Below are positions 1 to 11,199 of a stretch of 64,000 nt of DNA, one piece after another (position 1 is the stretch's first letter; every line of letters starts with the position of its first letter). The notes below the pieces were generated by a model that did not search any database, had not been told where the DNA came from, and was given only the letters and a program-made list of their open reading frames with translations. Source of the DNA: Sycobia sp. Sy_11 (taxonomy: Eukaryota > Arthropoda > Insecta > Hymenoptera > Epichrysomallidae); NCBI GenBank assembly GCA_018907035.1, contig JACCIC010000175.1:865501-929500 (forward strand), in the 5' to 3' direction. The translations under genes were made by a program, and so were the position numbers.

Positions 1-3000
1 TGTCATTTTAAACAATTCGAAATATCTCTGTTCGAGCAAGAAACAAACGCAATTTTGCTGCTGTTTTTGTTTTTCCTATACCGATCGATCGGCAACGAGT
101 CGAAAATCACCGATTGGCCAGTTAATGTTTCACGAAAAGCTGGTCAGAGCGGTTACGGACGCTCCTGCAGGCAGTCCAACGCGAGAATCACATTGTCATG
201 TAGCGCCTTCGATACGCCACAATCTCTGTTTTTGTTTGATTAAGAACGATTGCGAGCCAATAACGGCAGCCGGCTTTACGCGCATAACTGTTTCATGTTA
301 TATGGACGGAAGAGAGACCGTCGAGGAATTGTGGTAACTAACCGACAGATGGCGGGCCTCGTTTTAAAATGCGCTGCGCAAACTTTTACCATATATATAT
401 GCACAAATGATGTATCATCCCGAGTATTACGTTGCATCTGACGAGGAAAAGCCACCCGATATTTTCTTTCTTTCTTACAGATTCAACGAGGTAATACCGA
501 TTACCTTCAAAACGGAGTCCTGTACATTTTTTAATTCTTAACATAGGCAAAATAGAGTACTTCCCTTTATCCGAATCGGACGTGCATTATTCAAGAGAAT
601 TCATTTATCGAGAGAATTTTTGTTTTAACGAGAACCTCTAGACTTCTCCTCGTGTGCATTATCTTGCGCGTCAAAATGCATATATATGGTCTCACGATTA
701 TCGTCATTAAAACTCGGGCAATTACAAATTGGCTACAGAATTGCGCCGGCAATTACATACATTAATCACGCGTAAAGTTGATCGAATTTCAAATTGAAAA
801 CGTCTATTAGATACCGACGCATTCGTTACGGATATTTGCTTTAAAGCAGCGCTATTCTTTCTCCGAGTCCAATTCAAGAATGGGCTTTCATTAATAGAAA
901 ATCCTCTAGTTAGTGTAATTAGAGAGGGAGAGAGAGAGAGAGGGGGGGCACTAGTTTTAGTTCAAAAAAGTGCCGCATCCGTGGAATGGAGAATCGTTGA
1001 ATTCTAAAACTTTACAGCGCTGATTTTGTATGTAATCGGAGTTAGCTCCCTAAATCTCGGCCCAATCTGTCACCAATATCAAATGGCCTTCTCTTCTTGT
1101 CCCTGTCAGTAACGCCTCTCTGGCGCGTAAAAGAAGAACGAGATGATACGCGAAAGAACACAGGCAGTTGCCTTGCGTTCCTTCGCATTTCTTATTGTCA
1201 CACAGGGACGCTCAAAGGCACAAGAGGGAGCATAAAAGAACGCGAAGGACGCGCCACAAGAGCGTTTGTGTGCCTTCGTGTGCATTATTTTTTAATTTTT
1301 TTTTTTTTTAATTACGGTATCTAGCTTTAAAGGAACGTTGCCGCACGGTAATTTTTCGAAACTCAAACGAGAGAATTACTTTATCGACGTCTCGCTCTCA
1401 AATTCAAAAATGTTTATTTATATACTAATATAAGTTGAAGATTATAATAATAAGTAATTTATAGAAGTAAAAAAAAAATACAATATAATATGCTAAAAAG
1501 TAAGACATTTTCAAAGAATTTCCAGGAAAGTATCACGAATGAATTTATGTTGAATGGTGAGATACATAAAATAAATTAATTTTCAAATTACAATGTAAAG
1601 TTTATCATAGATCATTGAGGTACACATTTGCATGCTCGATTTAAATCTGATTACAGCTCTTCGATGCAAGTAATTCATCGACAATGTTTATCGTGACTTG
1701 AAACATTAACCTATCAAATTAATTAGGAAATAATTGTTATAATTAAAATTTTCTAGTATAAAGCTACAATAAGTATCGAGATGAAGATACCATGTTTCAT
1801 CGGCTCGGTAATGAGCACTAAAAGTAGACAGAATATCATATATTATAATGTCTAGTGTAGTATAATTATTTAATTAAGTCATTATCGATAATATATCATT
1901 GATATAGCAATGCCAAGATATTATTATCTAGATTATATATATTCGAGCAGCGAGTTAAAATTTACTATTATTATCGTGAATTTTAATTGTAACAATTTTC
2001 CAATGTATATATAGATGTACATATCTGGAAATGTACGCGCGCACAGATAAAATAATACTCGGCATTACGAACTGTCGAGTATAGGATAAAGAATCCACTT
2101 ATGTACAATCCATGCACTTCATAGAAATTATCTACATCTGTATTATCACCGTTCTTGACTTTATCGATTACGGCGACTTAAACAGTAGTTTTATGAGAAG
2201 TTAGCAATAAACAAAAAAAAAAAGAAAAGAAAATCCTCACATATTTTGAACAGCTCGCTCCGAATATATGAATTTTCATAAATGCATCCAGAAATTATTC
2301 GATGGTAAAAGATTGTAATAAGTGATATATGAATGTAATAGTGAAGATTGTAAATTTGATGAATTTTGTTTTATAAAGAATCGTTGTGGAAAACGCTATG
2401 CCAGATAGTAGTCATAGTATTAGAATTGAGACAATAACACACATAGAAAACCGTCCATCCAATACTTAAATTCTATTATATAGATATATATCTATTTTTG
2501 TTTTCATCGTTATATCTTGACAGAATCATACGCGTAAATCAGCGTTTCGAGATAAGATTGGCCGAATTCGAGTAAGAATGTCTTTCTTTAAAAACGTCAT
2601 TCTGCCGAGCACACGCCACGATTTCTATCCATCGAGCTTCGACCACACTTTGCCGCGGCCCCGCGCGTCATTGACAATGCCGATATGTAAATAATCCGAA
2701 TGACGAATGTTATGAAAAGATTGCGCGACGCATAATAAATCAAAATAGGAACGAGGGCCTTAAAAATATTTTCGATGCGCGTGTATGCGTATACATATAA
2801 CAGTCGAGGCAAATGGACGATACGATCTGTGGACACCGTAGACCGTGAGCGGTGACACTGACGCTGGAGTCCCAAGCTAGGCAAGCTTCGCTCCCACCGA
2901 AGAAGTTATGAATAGCGTCGGATCAACTGGTCGGATTATGTATTTATAGCTTCAAATCTATAGGGCAACCTATACACAGTTTTTATCCGAATTAAATCGA

Positions 3001-3035
3001 CGGTGTCCATTCCTCGACAGACCAGAGAAGAAACC
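1..3035. other. AT-rich non-coding stretch, no gene seen
   Basis: I see no reading frame with recognisable protein similarity, no tRNA and no long repeat here. It holds a short (GA)n run near 921-942, a T run near 1287-1310 and ordinary AT-rich sequence. The open frames present are short and have no domain signature. Confidence 0.6.
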
Positions 3036-3069
<34 letters not shown>

Positions 3070-3070
3070 C
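3036..3070. repeat. (CAA)n trinucleotide microsatellite
   Basis: About eleven CAA units in a row. Depending on frame they would read as Gln, Thr or Asn on + and as Val, Leu or Cys on -. The flanks show no coding signature, so I read it as a plain microsatellite at the edge of the CpG-rich block that follows. Confidence 0.9.
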
Positions 3071-3139
3071 GATAATGTTGCGTAAAATGGTGCACACCTT
3101 GATAACTGATGATCGAAGAGATGCAAAAATCCGAGGACG

Positions 3140-3570
3140 CGTTCGCGCTGGTCTCGGAAATCCGTCTTCCAATCCGTCGATCGTCCACGAAGCGATCCGT
3201 TCCGGCCGCAGAGGCCAGCGGGAAATCATGATAAATTACGAACGAGGAACTGTATTTGCGCCTTCTGCTCTCGTCCCGGGTGCAAATCGGCAGATTGAAT
3301 TTTGCACGCGGGCAATTGCGACCGACCGCGGCATTGGCGCGCATAAAAGCGACGGATCGCGTACGATAGCGCGATTCGCGCCTGCTGCGAGAAGCGGCGG
3401 CGCCCCCGCGCGAAACGCCGCGCACGCGTCGTTGGCGAGAATTGCGCGCGCGTCGTGACAGGAGGAGCTCGACGAGGCGGACTGGCGAGGCTGCTTGGGA
3501 AACAATCGGCAATGGAAGGCTCGTCTTTGGAAGCTCGAGCTACTGTGAAACGATTGCACGTACGATCGTA
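3140..3570. other. CpG-rich island
   Basis: This block is visibly richer in G+C and in CpG than its surroundings (many CGCG, GCGC and CGA words). All frames stay open for longer than expected, which is a composition effect and not evidence of a gene. It contains a TATA-like word, CATAAAAG, near 3342-3349. A promoter or enhancer role is an inference from composition only. Confidence 0.45.
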
Positions 3571-3677
3571 AACGCGACACTCTTGTCTATATTATAACGT
3601 ATAAGCGTCACTTTCGATTCGAGCATTAACAGTGGAATCATTGGCTGAATATAATTTTATGATATTGTCAGAGGTAG

Positions 3678-3679
<2 letters not shown>

Positions 3680-3712
<33 letters not shown>
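3680..3712. repeat. (GA)n microsatellite
   Basis: Perfect GA dinucleotide tract. GAGAG words are the binding site of GAGA-factor-like proteins in insects. Nothing else here shows regulatory use. Confidence 0.9.
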
Positions 3713-3715
<3 letters not shown>

Positions 3716-4037
3716 AGAGCGAAGTGTTGGAAAACTCCGTATAATTTAATGAGCTGCGGTATATTCTCGACAAGCTCCCCCCCCCCCCCACCGTAAAATT
3801 AGCCCTACGGCATCCTGCTCGACTTTTACGAGCCCCCGTTAAACGCGACGGCGAATTCGCGGTGGACGTTGAAGACCCCCTCTCCGCCTCGTTATTATTA
3901 AGGAAGAGCGCAGCTGCGGCAGATCGATGAGAGTGAGATTAAGTTTTATATTGTTAAGCACGCTTTTTTTTATTTTTACAGACGCCGCTTACAGTCTCAC
4001 CGTTATTATTTCAGCAACTATTTAGTGGACTAAAAGC

Positions 4038-4042
<5 letters not shown>

Positions 4043-4098
<56 letters not shown>
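4043..4098. repeat. (TA)n microsatellite
   Basis: About 28 TA units without interruption, between an AT-rich flank and the inverted-repeat element that begins at 4191. Confidence 0.95.
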
Positions 4099-4100
<2 letters not shown>

Positions 4101-4190
4101 ACAAGTATAGATTTAATTTTAATACGAATTATAATTTGAATAACAAATAAGCTCAAATTAAAAAATCTACTTATGTCGACTGTTCTGAAT

Positions 4191-4412
4191 TAAATTAATA
4201 AATATTTTTATTGGTCTTACAGCCTTTATATTATAATATGTGAAACTCAAATAATGCCAGTCGGACTGTCCTTGTTTATTATCATCCCTGAAGAATTTTA
4301 AATAAAACTTGTTACTTCAATAAATTATATTAAAAGTTAAAAAAGTAAAAAATTAAAAAATTAATCAATTAAAATTAATAAATTAAAACCGATAAAAATA
4401 TTTATTAATTTA
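4191..4412. mobile_element. Short inverted-repeat element (MITE-like), copy 1
   Basis: The ends are near-perfect inverted repeats. The left arm, 4192-4215, starts AAATTAATAAATATTTTTAT and continues TGGT. The right arm, 4388-4411, read on -, is the same sequence with one mismatch (CGGT). About 172 bases lie between the arms, and I see no coding capacity. The same arm sequence recurs in diverged form at 9573-9648, which suggests a family and not a chance palindrome. No clear target-site duplication is visible, so the superfamily is undetermined. Confidence 0.5.
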
Positions 4413-4797
4413 AACAAATAAATTATCTTACTTCTTCAAATTAAATACACGAGAATGCGTTTCGTGCAACATTTCGATGAGAACTGTATCGGAAAATTAC
4501 ATTTTATTAAATTCTATACGACAGACACCAATTTCTCGTTATAAGGCTTTTTATTTTTAAGCCTTAGTCCATAGATCGGATTTGGAGGAATTTACTGATT
4601 GTTGAATCAAAAGTAAACGGATTGCGCAAGAGGCTTGTCAACAAGGACCTTACATTTTAAAAATTTACTTCAGAACATTATGACCAACATCATTTAATTA
4701 TAGACCTTCTTACAAGAATATTAAAGTATTTTTTATATTATAACTGAATTTTAAAATATATTAAATATTATTCATTTTAAGCTTTCCAATAGTAAGA

Positions 4798-4825
4798 GAG
4801 ATAGATAGATAGATAGAGAGCAAGA

Positions 4826-4874
<49 letters not shown>
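4798..4874. repeat. Compound GATA / (GA)n microsatellite
   Basis: Four to five GATA units (about 4798-4816) pass through a short interruption into a long (AG)n tract (about 4826-4874). Confidence 0.9.
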
Positions 4875-4876
<2 letters not shown>

Positions 4877-4879
4877 GAA

Positions 4880-5030
4880 GAGGAAAAAAGCGAGAGGCAT
4901 CACACCCGAACGCTCTGAGCGTAGATAAGACCCCTCCCCGTCGCCCGAGCGATGCAGGCAGCGAGCCGGGGGGTACATGCTGCGTCGCATCCGCGCAAAA
5001 AAACGCACGAGACCGCGACCGCGACGGCTT

Positions 5031-5097
<67 letters not shown>

Positions 5098-5430
5098 AAG
5101 AAAGGGAGAGATGTATATATATAGTCTGAGCATGTGCAGCGAGCGCGCGAGTATACGGTGGTTAGGGGGAGGGGCGGCGGGCAGACGACCGAATGCAATA
5201 AGGAGGGTGAGTCTCGGCGTCAGCGGCGAGTGCATCGCTGCATCGAGTGCATTGCTTGCATATAGGCATATACGGACATATATGTATACAGCAATGCACG
5301 TGTGTACGCGCGTGGCGAGGGATGGGGTGGGGAAGAGCGCGACCTCCTGAAGCCAGCTGGCGCCCTGGTAGAAGCGCTGCATGCACCAAATCGCGCAGAG
5401 CGGTCCTGTAGGGGCCAAATATATATATAA
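4880..5430. other. GC-rich island split by a (GA)n tract
   Basis: GC- and CpG-rich sequence on both sides of an uninterrupted GA tract of about 58 bases at 5034-5091. It includes G-rich words (GGGGGAGGGGCGGCGGG near 5164-5180) and a TATATATATAG word near 5113-5123. The long open frames on both strands come from the composition and the repeat. One short part, 5344-5405 on -, has exon-like borders and is listed separately. Confidence 0.45.
5344..5405 (-). other. Possible short internal exon (tentative)
   Basis: On the - strand a pyrimidine-containing acceptor ending CCCCTACAG is followed by 62 bases and then GAG|GTCGCG, a weak GT donor. One frame across it reads PLCAIWCMQRFYQGASWLQE. Nearly all of its third codon positions are G or C, unlike the other two frames. 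I do not recognise the peptide. It could equally be a conserved regulatory block, since the + strand carries AGCTGGCGC, which fits the insect CTCF core AGNTGGCGC. The segment is too short to decide. Confidence 0.15.
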
Positions 5431-5518
5431 TGCATCTGGTATATGTGTAAAATGCGAGAACGAATCGCCGAATTCTCCTGTATACGATGATATGATGCGG
5501 CTGACGAGACAAGGATGG

Positions 5519-5581
5519 GTATATATATATATATATGCCTTTATTGGAATTTTTCGTTTTCGGCGCTCCGGTGGTCTTTAC

Positions 5582-5636
<55 letters not shown>

Positions 5637-5660
5637 TGTATGTATGTATGTATGCATGCA
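5519..5660. repeat. (TA)n and (TATG)n microsatellites
   Basis: A short TA tract at 5519-5536 is followed by a 50-base TA tract at 5583-5633, which runs into TATG/CATG units up to about 5660. Confidence 0.9.
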
Positions 5661-5748
5661 TGTGTATGTCAAATGTATATTACTTAATAAAGTCCAATAT
5701 GTCGAGTAAACATTGTTTTCTTACATCGCGAGTATTTTCTCTGTCTTG

Positions 5749-5752
5749 TCTC

Positions 5753-5794
<42 letters not shown>
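5749..5794. repeat. (TC)n microsatellite
   Basis: Uninterrupted TC dinucleotides with a short TCTG-interrupted lead-in. Confidence 0.9.
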
Positions 5795-5797
<3 letters not shown>

Positions 5798-5829
5798 GAA
5801 TTCCTTGCTCGAAATCGTTGGGAAAGTCG

Positions 5830-5923
5830 ATAATTTATAGGTTTATTTTATATATATAATTTAACATTATATGAAATGTTGAAAATAGAGCAATCAATAA
5901 AACTGTATAATACGTTTTTCAGC

Positions 5924-5963
<40 letters not shown>

Positions 5964-6731
5964 TTAATATTTCACGTTTTATTCTTACATTTTTCCGACT
6001 TTTTATTTTGCTGAACAATTCAGTTTTTCGTTACACCAATTAGGACTAAAAACAATTTGACTTTCTAAAGGCTTTTAATCAATTTTTTGAAGGTGAGAGT
6101 CGTATCTTTGGGACCTTTATTTCGCTGTAGCTTGTTAATCACAATCATTCTTAAAACTCTTAAAGAGAATATTATGTTCAATGATTTTTTCCAAGTATGC
6201 CCCATTTGTCCAAAGATTTATTGAATTAAAACTTTCAACGAGTACACGTACACCGGTAAATAATTGAAATTTTCTCAAATATATCGTTCAACTCAGGCGA
6301 AACTTTATCGCTAGAGATCAATTATATTTTTTTCATTGAAAGGTATAAAGAAAAAGAGTCTTTTATCTAAAACACAATGTAAATTATATTCCATGATTTA
6401 TTTGTAAATTTTCAAACCTGTAATACTATAAGCGGTATACTCGAATAATATATAAATTAATAATTAAAAATCCTTACAATTTAAGACACATACAGACACG
6501 CACACGCACGCGCGCGCGCGCGCACACACACACACGCACAAAATTAACGATTATTTTGAGTATTCTATTGACCTTGTGGTCAAAATCTAATCAATTTGTT
6601 TTTGTCGTATAAATTTTACTGTCGTATATTGTAGTATTAGCCGGACTATTTAGGGTTTTTAATTCTTATCGAATTTTTCGCTTTTAAAATTTAAAATCCT
6701 ACATTACAGTCCAACTCAAGAGCAAAGCATA

Positions 6732-6769
<38 letters not shown>

Positions 6770-7300
6770 TCTACGAATTTTGAATACCAAATTTTGTGCG
6801 ACGTAAACTTTACGAAGGTCCAATGGTCTATACTTTCAAAAGTCGGGAATAGGTAACTTTTTCCCCAAATCTTTTTTGTTTTTTCATTCTTTACAGTCCG
6901 TTATCGAATTTCGGGACACTGTTGTAATATCTGTAATAGAGAAATTTTACTCGTAATAAAATATGTTTTGTGCCATCGATCGTAAATTACCAATGTGAGT
7001 ATGGGCATTGCGCGCAATGAGAAGAATCAAATGTCGGCAATGACACGAAGAAAGACTTTAAAAATCATAATGCGCAATCGAAGAATTATTCAATTGTTCA
7101 ACAATGATTTTAAAGACATTTTGCAAATGTTATACCAAAATACAAATTGTTATGTTCTGCAAATGCTTGTTAATGGCAAATAAAAAATATAGTTTTACAC
7201 AGTTTGGCTCATTTGAAGCACCAAGACTTACATGTTCGTTTGCATTTTTCTCAAACAAGTTGTTAAGAAAAATGGTAAGAGAACGTTAAAAAAGATATTG

Positions 7301-7353
<53 letters not shown>

Positions 7354-8114
7354 AATACGGCACTGTCATTTCATTAAATACTGACTAATTTTTCTATAAA
7401 TTCTGAATTTTGTGCATTTTTCATAGACTTAAAAATTAAAGTTTTTTGTCAAAAATTATCCATTCGATTTTTGTAAATTGAGGCTTAAAATCCTGAAACA
7501 CATAATAATTGAATGATATTTTGATGAGTTTCTATCGATGTATTATGTAATTTTATTCTTTCATTTTTTTAATAGAATGATTTTGATACCTTTAGTAGTA
7601 TATGGTTTGATTTTTTCCCCCATTTACTTTCGTTTCTAAAACGTAAAATTGTATTTTTTTCTTCTCACACTTTAGCTTATAATACGTTCGTCTGTGAGCG
7701 CTTTTTATTCATTTTTATTAACCTTATGATTACATAAAATAACCATATTTTCTTTTATTATGTACAATGTACTTTATAACGATGTTTAGTCGAAATAATT
7801 CTACATACACGTATATGTTATATGCATAGTTCTCACGATGTTTTCTTCTCGATAACGACTGAATTTTTCCTAAACATGAGCTTTTGTATACCAGATTGAT
7901 AAAAAGTTCATAATATCATAATATATCGATCTTCGATCGAAATTATTGAACGAAGTAATTACGCACGCGTTTGTTTTTTTTTTTTTTTTACAAAAGCACA
8001 TCGATTAGCCGACGAAGGTGATTTACAGAAAATAAAAACGAACGGGCACATTACAATTCACCGCTGTATCTAAGTAGGGCGTCCTCCCTCGATTGTGTGT
8101 ATATGACGTAGCGC

Positions 8115-8115
<1 letters not shown>
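5830..8115. other. AT-rich non-coding stretch with microsatellites
   Basis: No gene seen. It contains (TA)n at 5926-5959, a mixed CA/CG tract at 6490-6537, (CT)n at 6735-6767 and (TA)n at 7305-7351. The few open frames have no recognisable domains. Confidence 0.55.
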
Positions 8116-8167
<52 letters not shown>

Positions 8168-8168
8168 C

Positions 8169-8216
<48 letters not shown>

Positions 8217-8222
8217 ATATAA
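8116..8222. repeat. (TA)n tract with adjoining (GTATAT)n hexamer array
   Basis: About 21 TA units are followed, after a short transition, by about eight GTATAT hexamers at roughly 8170-8215. The array looks like a higher-order unit grown out of the dinucleotide tract. Confidence 0.9.
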
Positions 8223-9572
8223 CAATTTTGCTGGTCGCGGCCTATTTTCGTATTATGTACGCGCGACATTGAAAGTAGCTATATATTTTGATTAATGGTC
8301 GTACTTCGCGCGCGCTGCGAGCTCAAACCTTTCTTTTTGCATTTCAAAGTAGCGTGTATAAACCGATATTATGCAGCGCGACCAGTCCCGAACCGTCGCG
8401 AGAGTGGAAAAAAAAATGCAAATTTTACAGAAATTGCGCGTGCATTATTAATTGCGAGGGGAGTTAAACGAGAGTTTTTTGGAGGGGGGGGGGGTTAATT
8501 AGAAGTTGGAAGCGTGGCAGGGCGGAGGATAGAGTCTCAACTGTCAAATTATTGGAATTAAGCTTTGATATTTATTTGTGGACGGCTCGGTGGTTATAGT
8601 CCGAACGCGAAAGATTTCCTTTGTTATGCGTGAATATGCAATTCTCAGCACGATCCATTTTTTTTTTTTTTTTAACGATTTTCGCACGTTCTAGGCCAAT
8701 AATAATAATACCTTTTATAAATGAAATAATCAGTGTACAAATAAGCATAAAATTTGTTAAAACTTTAACGTTTAATCCTGTAATTAAAAAGAGATTATAG
8801 TGAGATCTTGATTGACAGATTAAATTAGGTGTTACGGTAATTAGTGTAGTAAATATATGTATAGAAATTAGATTGTGCTGAACATTGCAGATATAGTTTT
8901 TATATATATTGCATTATATATATTACATATATTGCATTTATACTTTAGATTTTTATCGGATATACTCGTTATTGATACACTTTTTTTTTTTTATTAAATG
9001 CGTAAATGTAGTGAAAATAGAAGCTGTTCGAAGGTACATTAAATTAAATAGGTCAGTCACGTGCCTTTATTGTAAAAGTACAAGTGGATATTTTGAACTT
9101 TAGAATTATAATTAATTCAGAATAATATTTATTTGGGTATAAAGAATATAAAGGCGATTTAATTTCAATAGAACCTGCGACCTACAGTTCAGATAATCTA
9201 ATGAATGATATATAAGTATTCTGAAATGCACATGTATAAAATTTTTTTTTCATTTTTACACGACTAAACGCGATGAATCGAATACAAGCTTGTGAAAACT
9301 TTTAGCCGATATATATGTGACTACATTAACAGTATATGATTTATTGGGGGAAGGCCAATTAAAACCGTCTGGATCAATTCTGAACGTATTTTAACCTTGG
9401 TCCCCGGTCGCTTCAACCATGAAACAGATAACACGTATGTTCTCCCATATGGAACGCTGCTTTTGTTTCATATCGAGCAAGAAATTCAGTCTATAAGCTA
9501 ATATTTTACGCATACGTGTCTATTTCACGTATACTATTGTGTGAGATTTTTCTTGCGTCGCCCGCTGTAAAC
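8223..9572. other. Non-coding stretch
   Basis: Mixed composition with a G run at 8484-8494 and T runs near 8660-8675 and 8980-8992. No gene, RNA or element is recognisable. Confidence 0.5.
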
Positions 9573-9648
9573 TAAATTAATAAATATCCATATCGGTCAT
9601 ACGGTCGTAAAAAATTTTACAAAACCGATAAAGGTATTTGTTTGTTTG
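9573..9648. mobile_element. Short inverted-repeat element, copy 2
   Basis: The left end, 9573-9597, begins TAAATTAATAAATAT and ends TATCGGT. This matches the left arm at 4191-4215 at most positions and continues into a similar inner sequence (GGTCATACGG here, GGTCTTACAG there). The right arm, 9624-9648, is a diverged inverted copy ending in ACCGAT on +. The inner part is only about 26 bases and is itself palindromic around AATT. I interpret it as a shortened relative of the 4191-4412 element. Confidence 0.45.
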
Positions 9649-9659
9649 TCTATTGGTAT

Positions 9660-10130
9660 ATTATGCGATTAAACGAAGTCTATAGTATGAAATAGGAATG
9701 AAAACCATGCGCAGTTGGTAAATGTTGAAACCATTCGGAGTCGTTTATCAAGATCTTGGTCTTTAGTTTGGATTTTTATTGATACGTGCATCTTGCCAAT
9801 CTCAACCAATGAAAATGCTGCAAATTCGTAAAGAAGTTCCGTTTCGCCCCCTTTTACAAACTTCAATTTACCTTATACTCCTCTAGAAAATCTACTTTTT
9901 TTACATTACAACGTATTTATTTGCTCCTCTGCGTAAATTTCGAGGCATTGGGATAGGAGTCATGCGCGTCATAGTAGTTCATTTATATGAACATGTGTAC
10001 AGGAAGTTTAGTCGCGTTTTAACACTGTATGCCGTAATGCTCAGACACGCACAGTCAAGATTACGTCTAAATGTCTTCTATTGAAAGTTTTTAAGAAATA
10101 TAAAAGTCACGTGACATCGGATTAGGACCC
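9660..10130. other. Non-coding stretch
   Basis: No recognisable feature. Open frames are short and without similarity. Confidence 0.5.
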
Positions 10131-10140
10131 CCCCCACCTC

Positions 10141-10225
10141 ATGTCAACTGTCAATCAGGTGTCATTTTGTCGGAACCCGCCCCGTATAAATGAGCGACGC
10201 AGCTTTGTGGGCGTTCTCTTTCATC
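10141..10225 (+). promoter_or_regulatory. TATA-like promoter candidate
   Basis: A CCCGTATAAATGAGCG word (TATAAA at 10185-10190) sits in a locally GC-rich stretch. A TTTCATCA word about 38 bases downstream could serve as an initiator, but the spacing is longer than usual. No coding exon is recognisable downstream, so this rests on the motif alone. Confidence 0.2.
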
Positions 10226-10739
10226 ACGAAGTTGATAATGCATTTTGAATACCTTTTTCTTCTAAATAAATCAACAAAAATGAGAGCAAATTAAAGAAAG
10301 TATTAAATTCAATTAGTTCTTTTTTAAGAAGATCGTCCTAAAAGTAGTAATATCTATAAATTACACGGATACATTATGAAAATCTTTATTAAATCGAGGT
10401 AATAAATCAATGCTTTCATCTAAAGCTAGATATCATCAATACTTTTATCTAAAGTCAGTAATGCAGTAGATTGTTTGCCGTTGCGATCACGCTCTGCTAA
10501 TTATAAACCATTTTACTTTATTTAATGAAACGCACGGATTACGGAGCTGTTAAACTATTATAAAACTGTAACATATAGAGGCGAAGAACCAATCTCTCAC
10601 GTCCTTGGGCGATGATTCTGCACTATTGTCCGAGAAAGAACTTGTATCGAGACGCACAAGTCGTCGTCTCATTCTCGATCTGGACCCTGATAAAACCAAC
10701 AAAGCAAATATACATCCCATCGAAATGGTCGCTCAGTTA

Positions 10740-11145
10740 TAGTGGCTTGCACGCTGCGTCCGGCGCTCGTTCCAACTGCAAACTTTCTCCCGCGGTGCGG
10801 CGCGCGCCCGGCCCGCCGCCGCACCGCGGCCGAATTAGAAACTCCGCCCCCTCGCTCTACGTAGTAGTCGGACGTGTAGCATGCAATTGTTGCGCACGCG
10901 CGCCGAGGGATTTAATTATAAATTTTCGCGTGTCGTCACACCCCTGCGGCGCCCACCCACCGCAATAATGGGCAGCCATCGGCGGGGAGGAACCTCAACG
11001 GCGCTGGCGCTGCAGGCGCGCCGATCCCTGCAGATTTTGCGAGCCTCTCGATGTCCGTGTAGATATACAGTAAACGGAGCGAGTCTGTTGCGCTGATTTT
11101 TTTTTCACCCCCTGCCCCCTCGCCGGGACTATTCTCGTGGGCCCG
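10740..11145. other. CpG-rich island with a GC hairpin
   Basis: Strongly CpG-rich block with long but unconvincing open frames on both strands. It carries a perfect 13-bp inverted repeat: CCGCGGTGCGGCG at 10790-10802 pairs with 10817-10829 across a 14-base loop. The block is followed directly by a (TC)n tract. This is the same island-plus-dinucleotide arrangement seen elsewhere in the window. Confidence 0.45.

Positions 11146-11147
<2 letters not shown>

Positions 11148-11181
<34 letters not shown>
11148..11181. repeat. (CT)n microsatellite
   Basis: Uninterrupted CT dinucleotides directly after the CpG-rich island. Confidence 0.9.
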
Positions 11182-11186
<5 letters not shown>

Positions 11187-11199
11187 ATATATATACATA

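Noticed and set aside
3003..3512. Open frames of 150-180 codons on both strands through the (CAA)n tract
   Set aside because: They overlap on both strands, depend on the microsatellite and on a CpG-rich block with few stops, and show no domain.
5136..5833. Frames full of Ile-Tyr, Ser-Leu or Arg-Glu runs here and at many other sites
   Set aside because: These are translations of (TA)n, (TC)n and (GA)n microsatellites.
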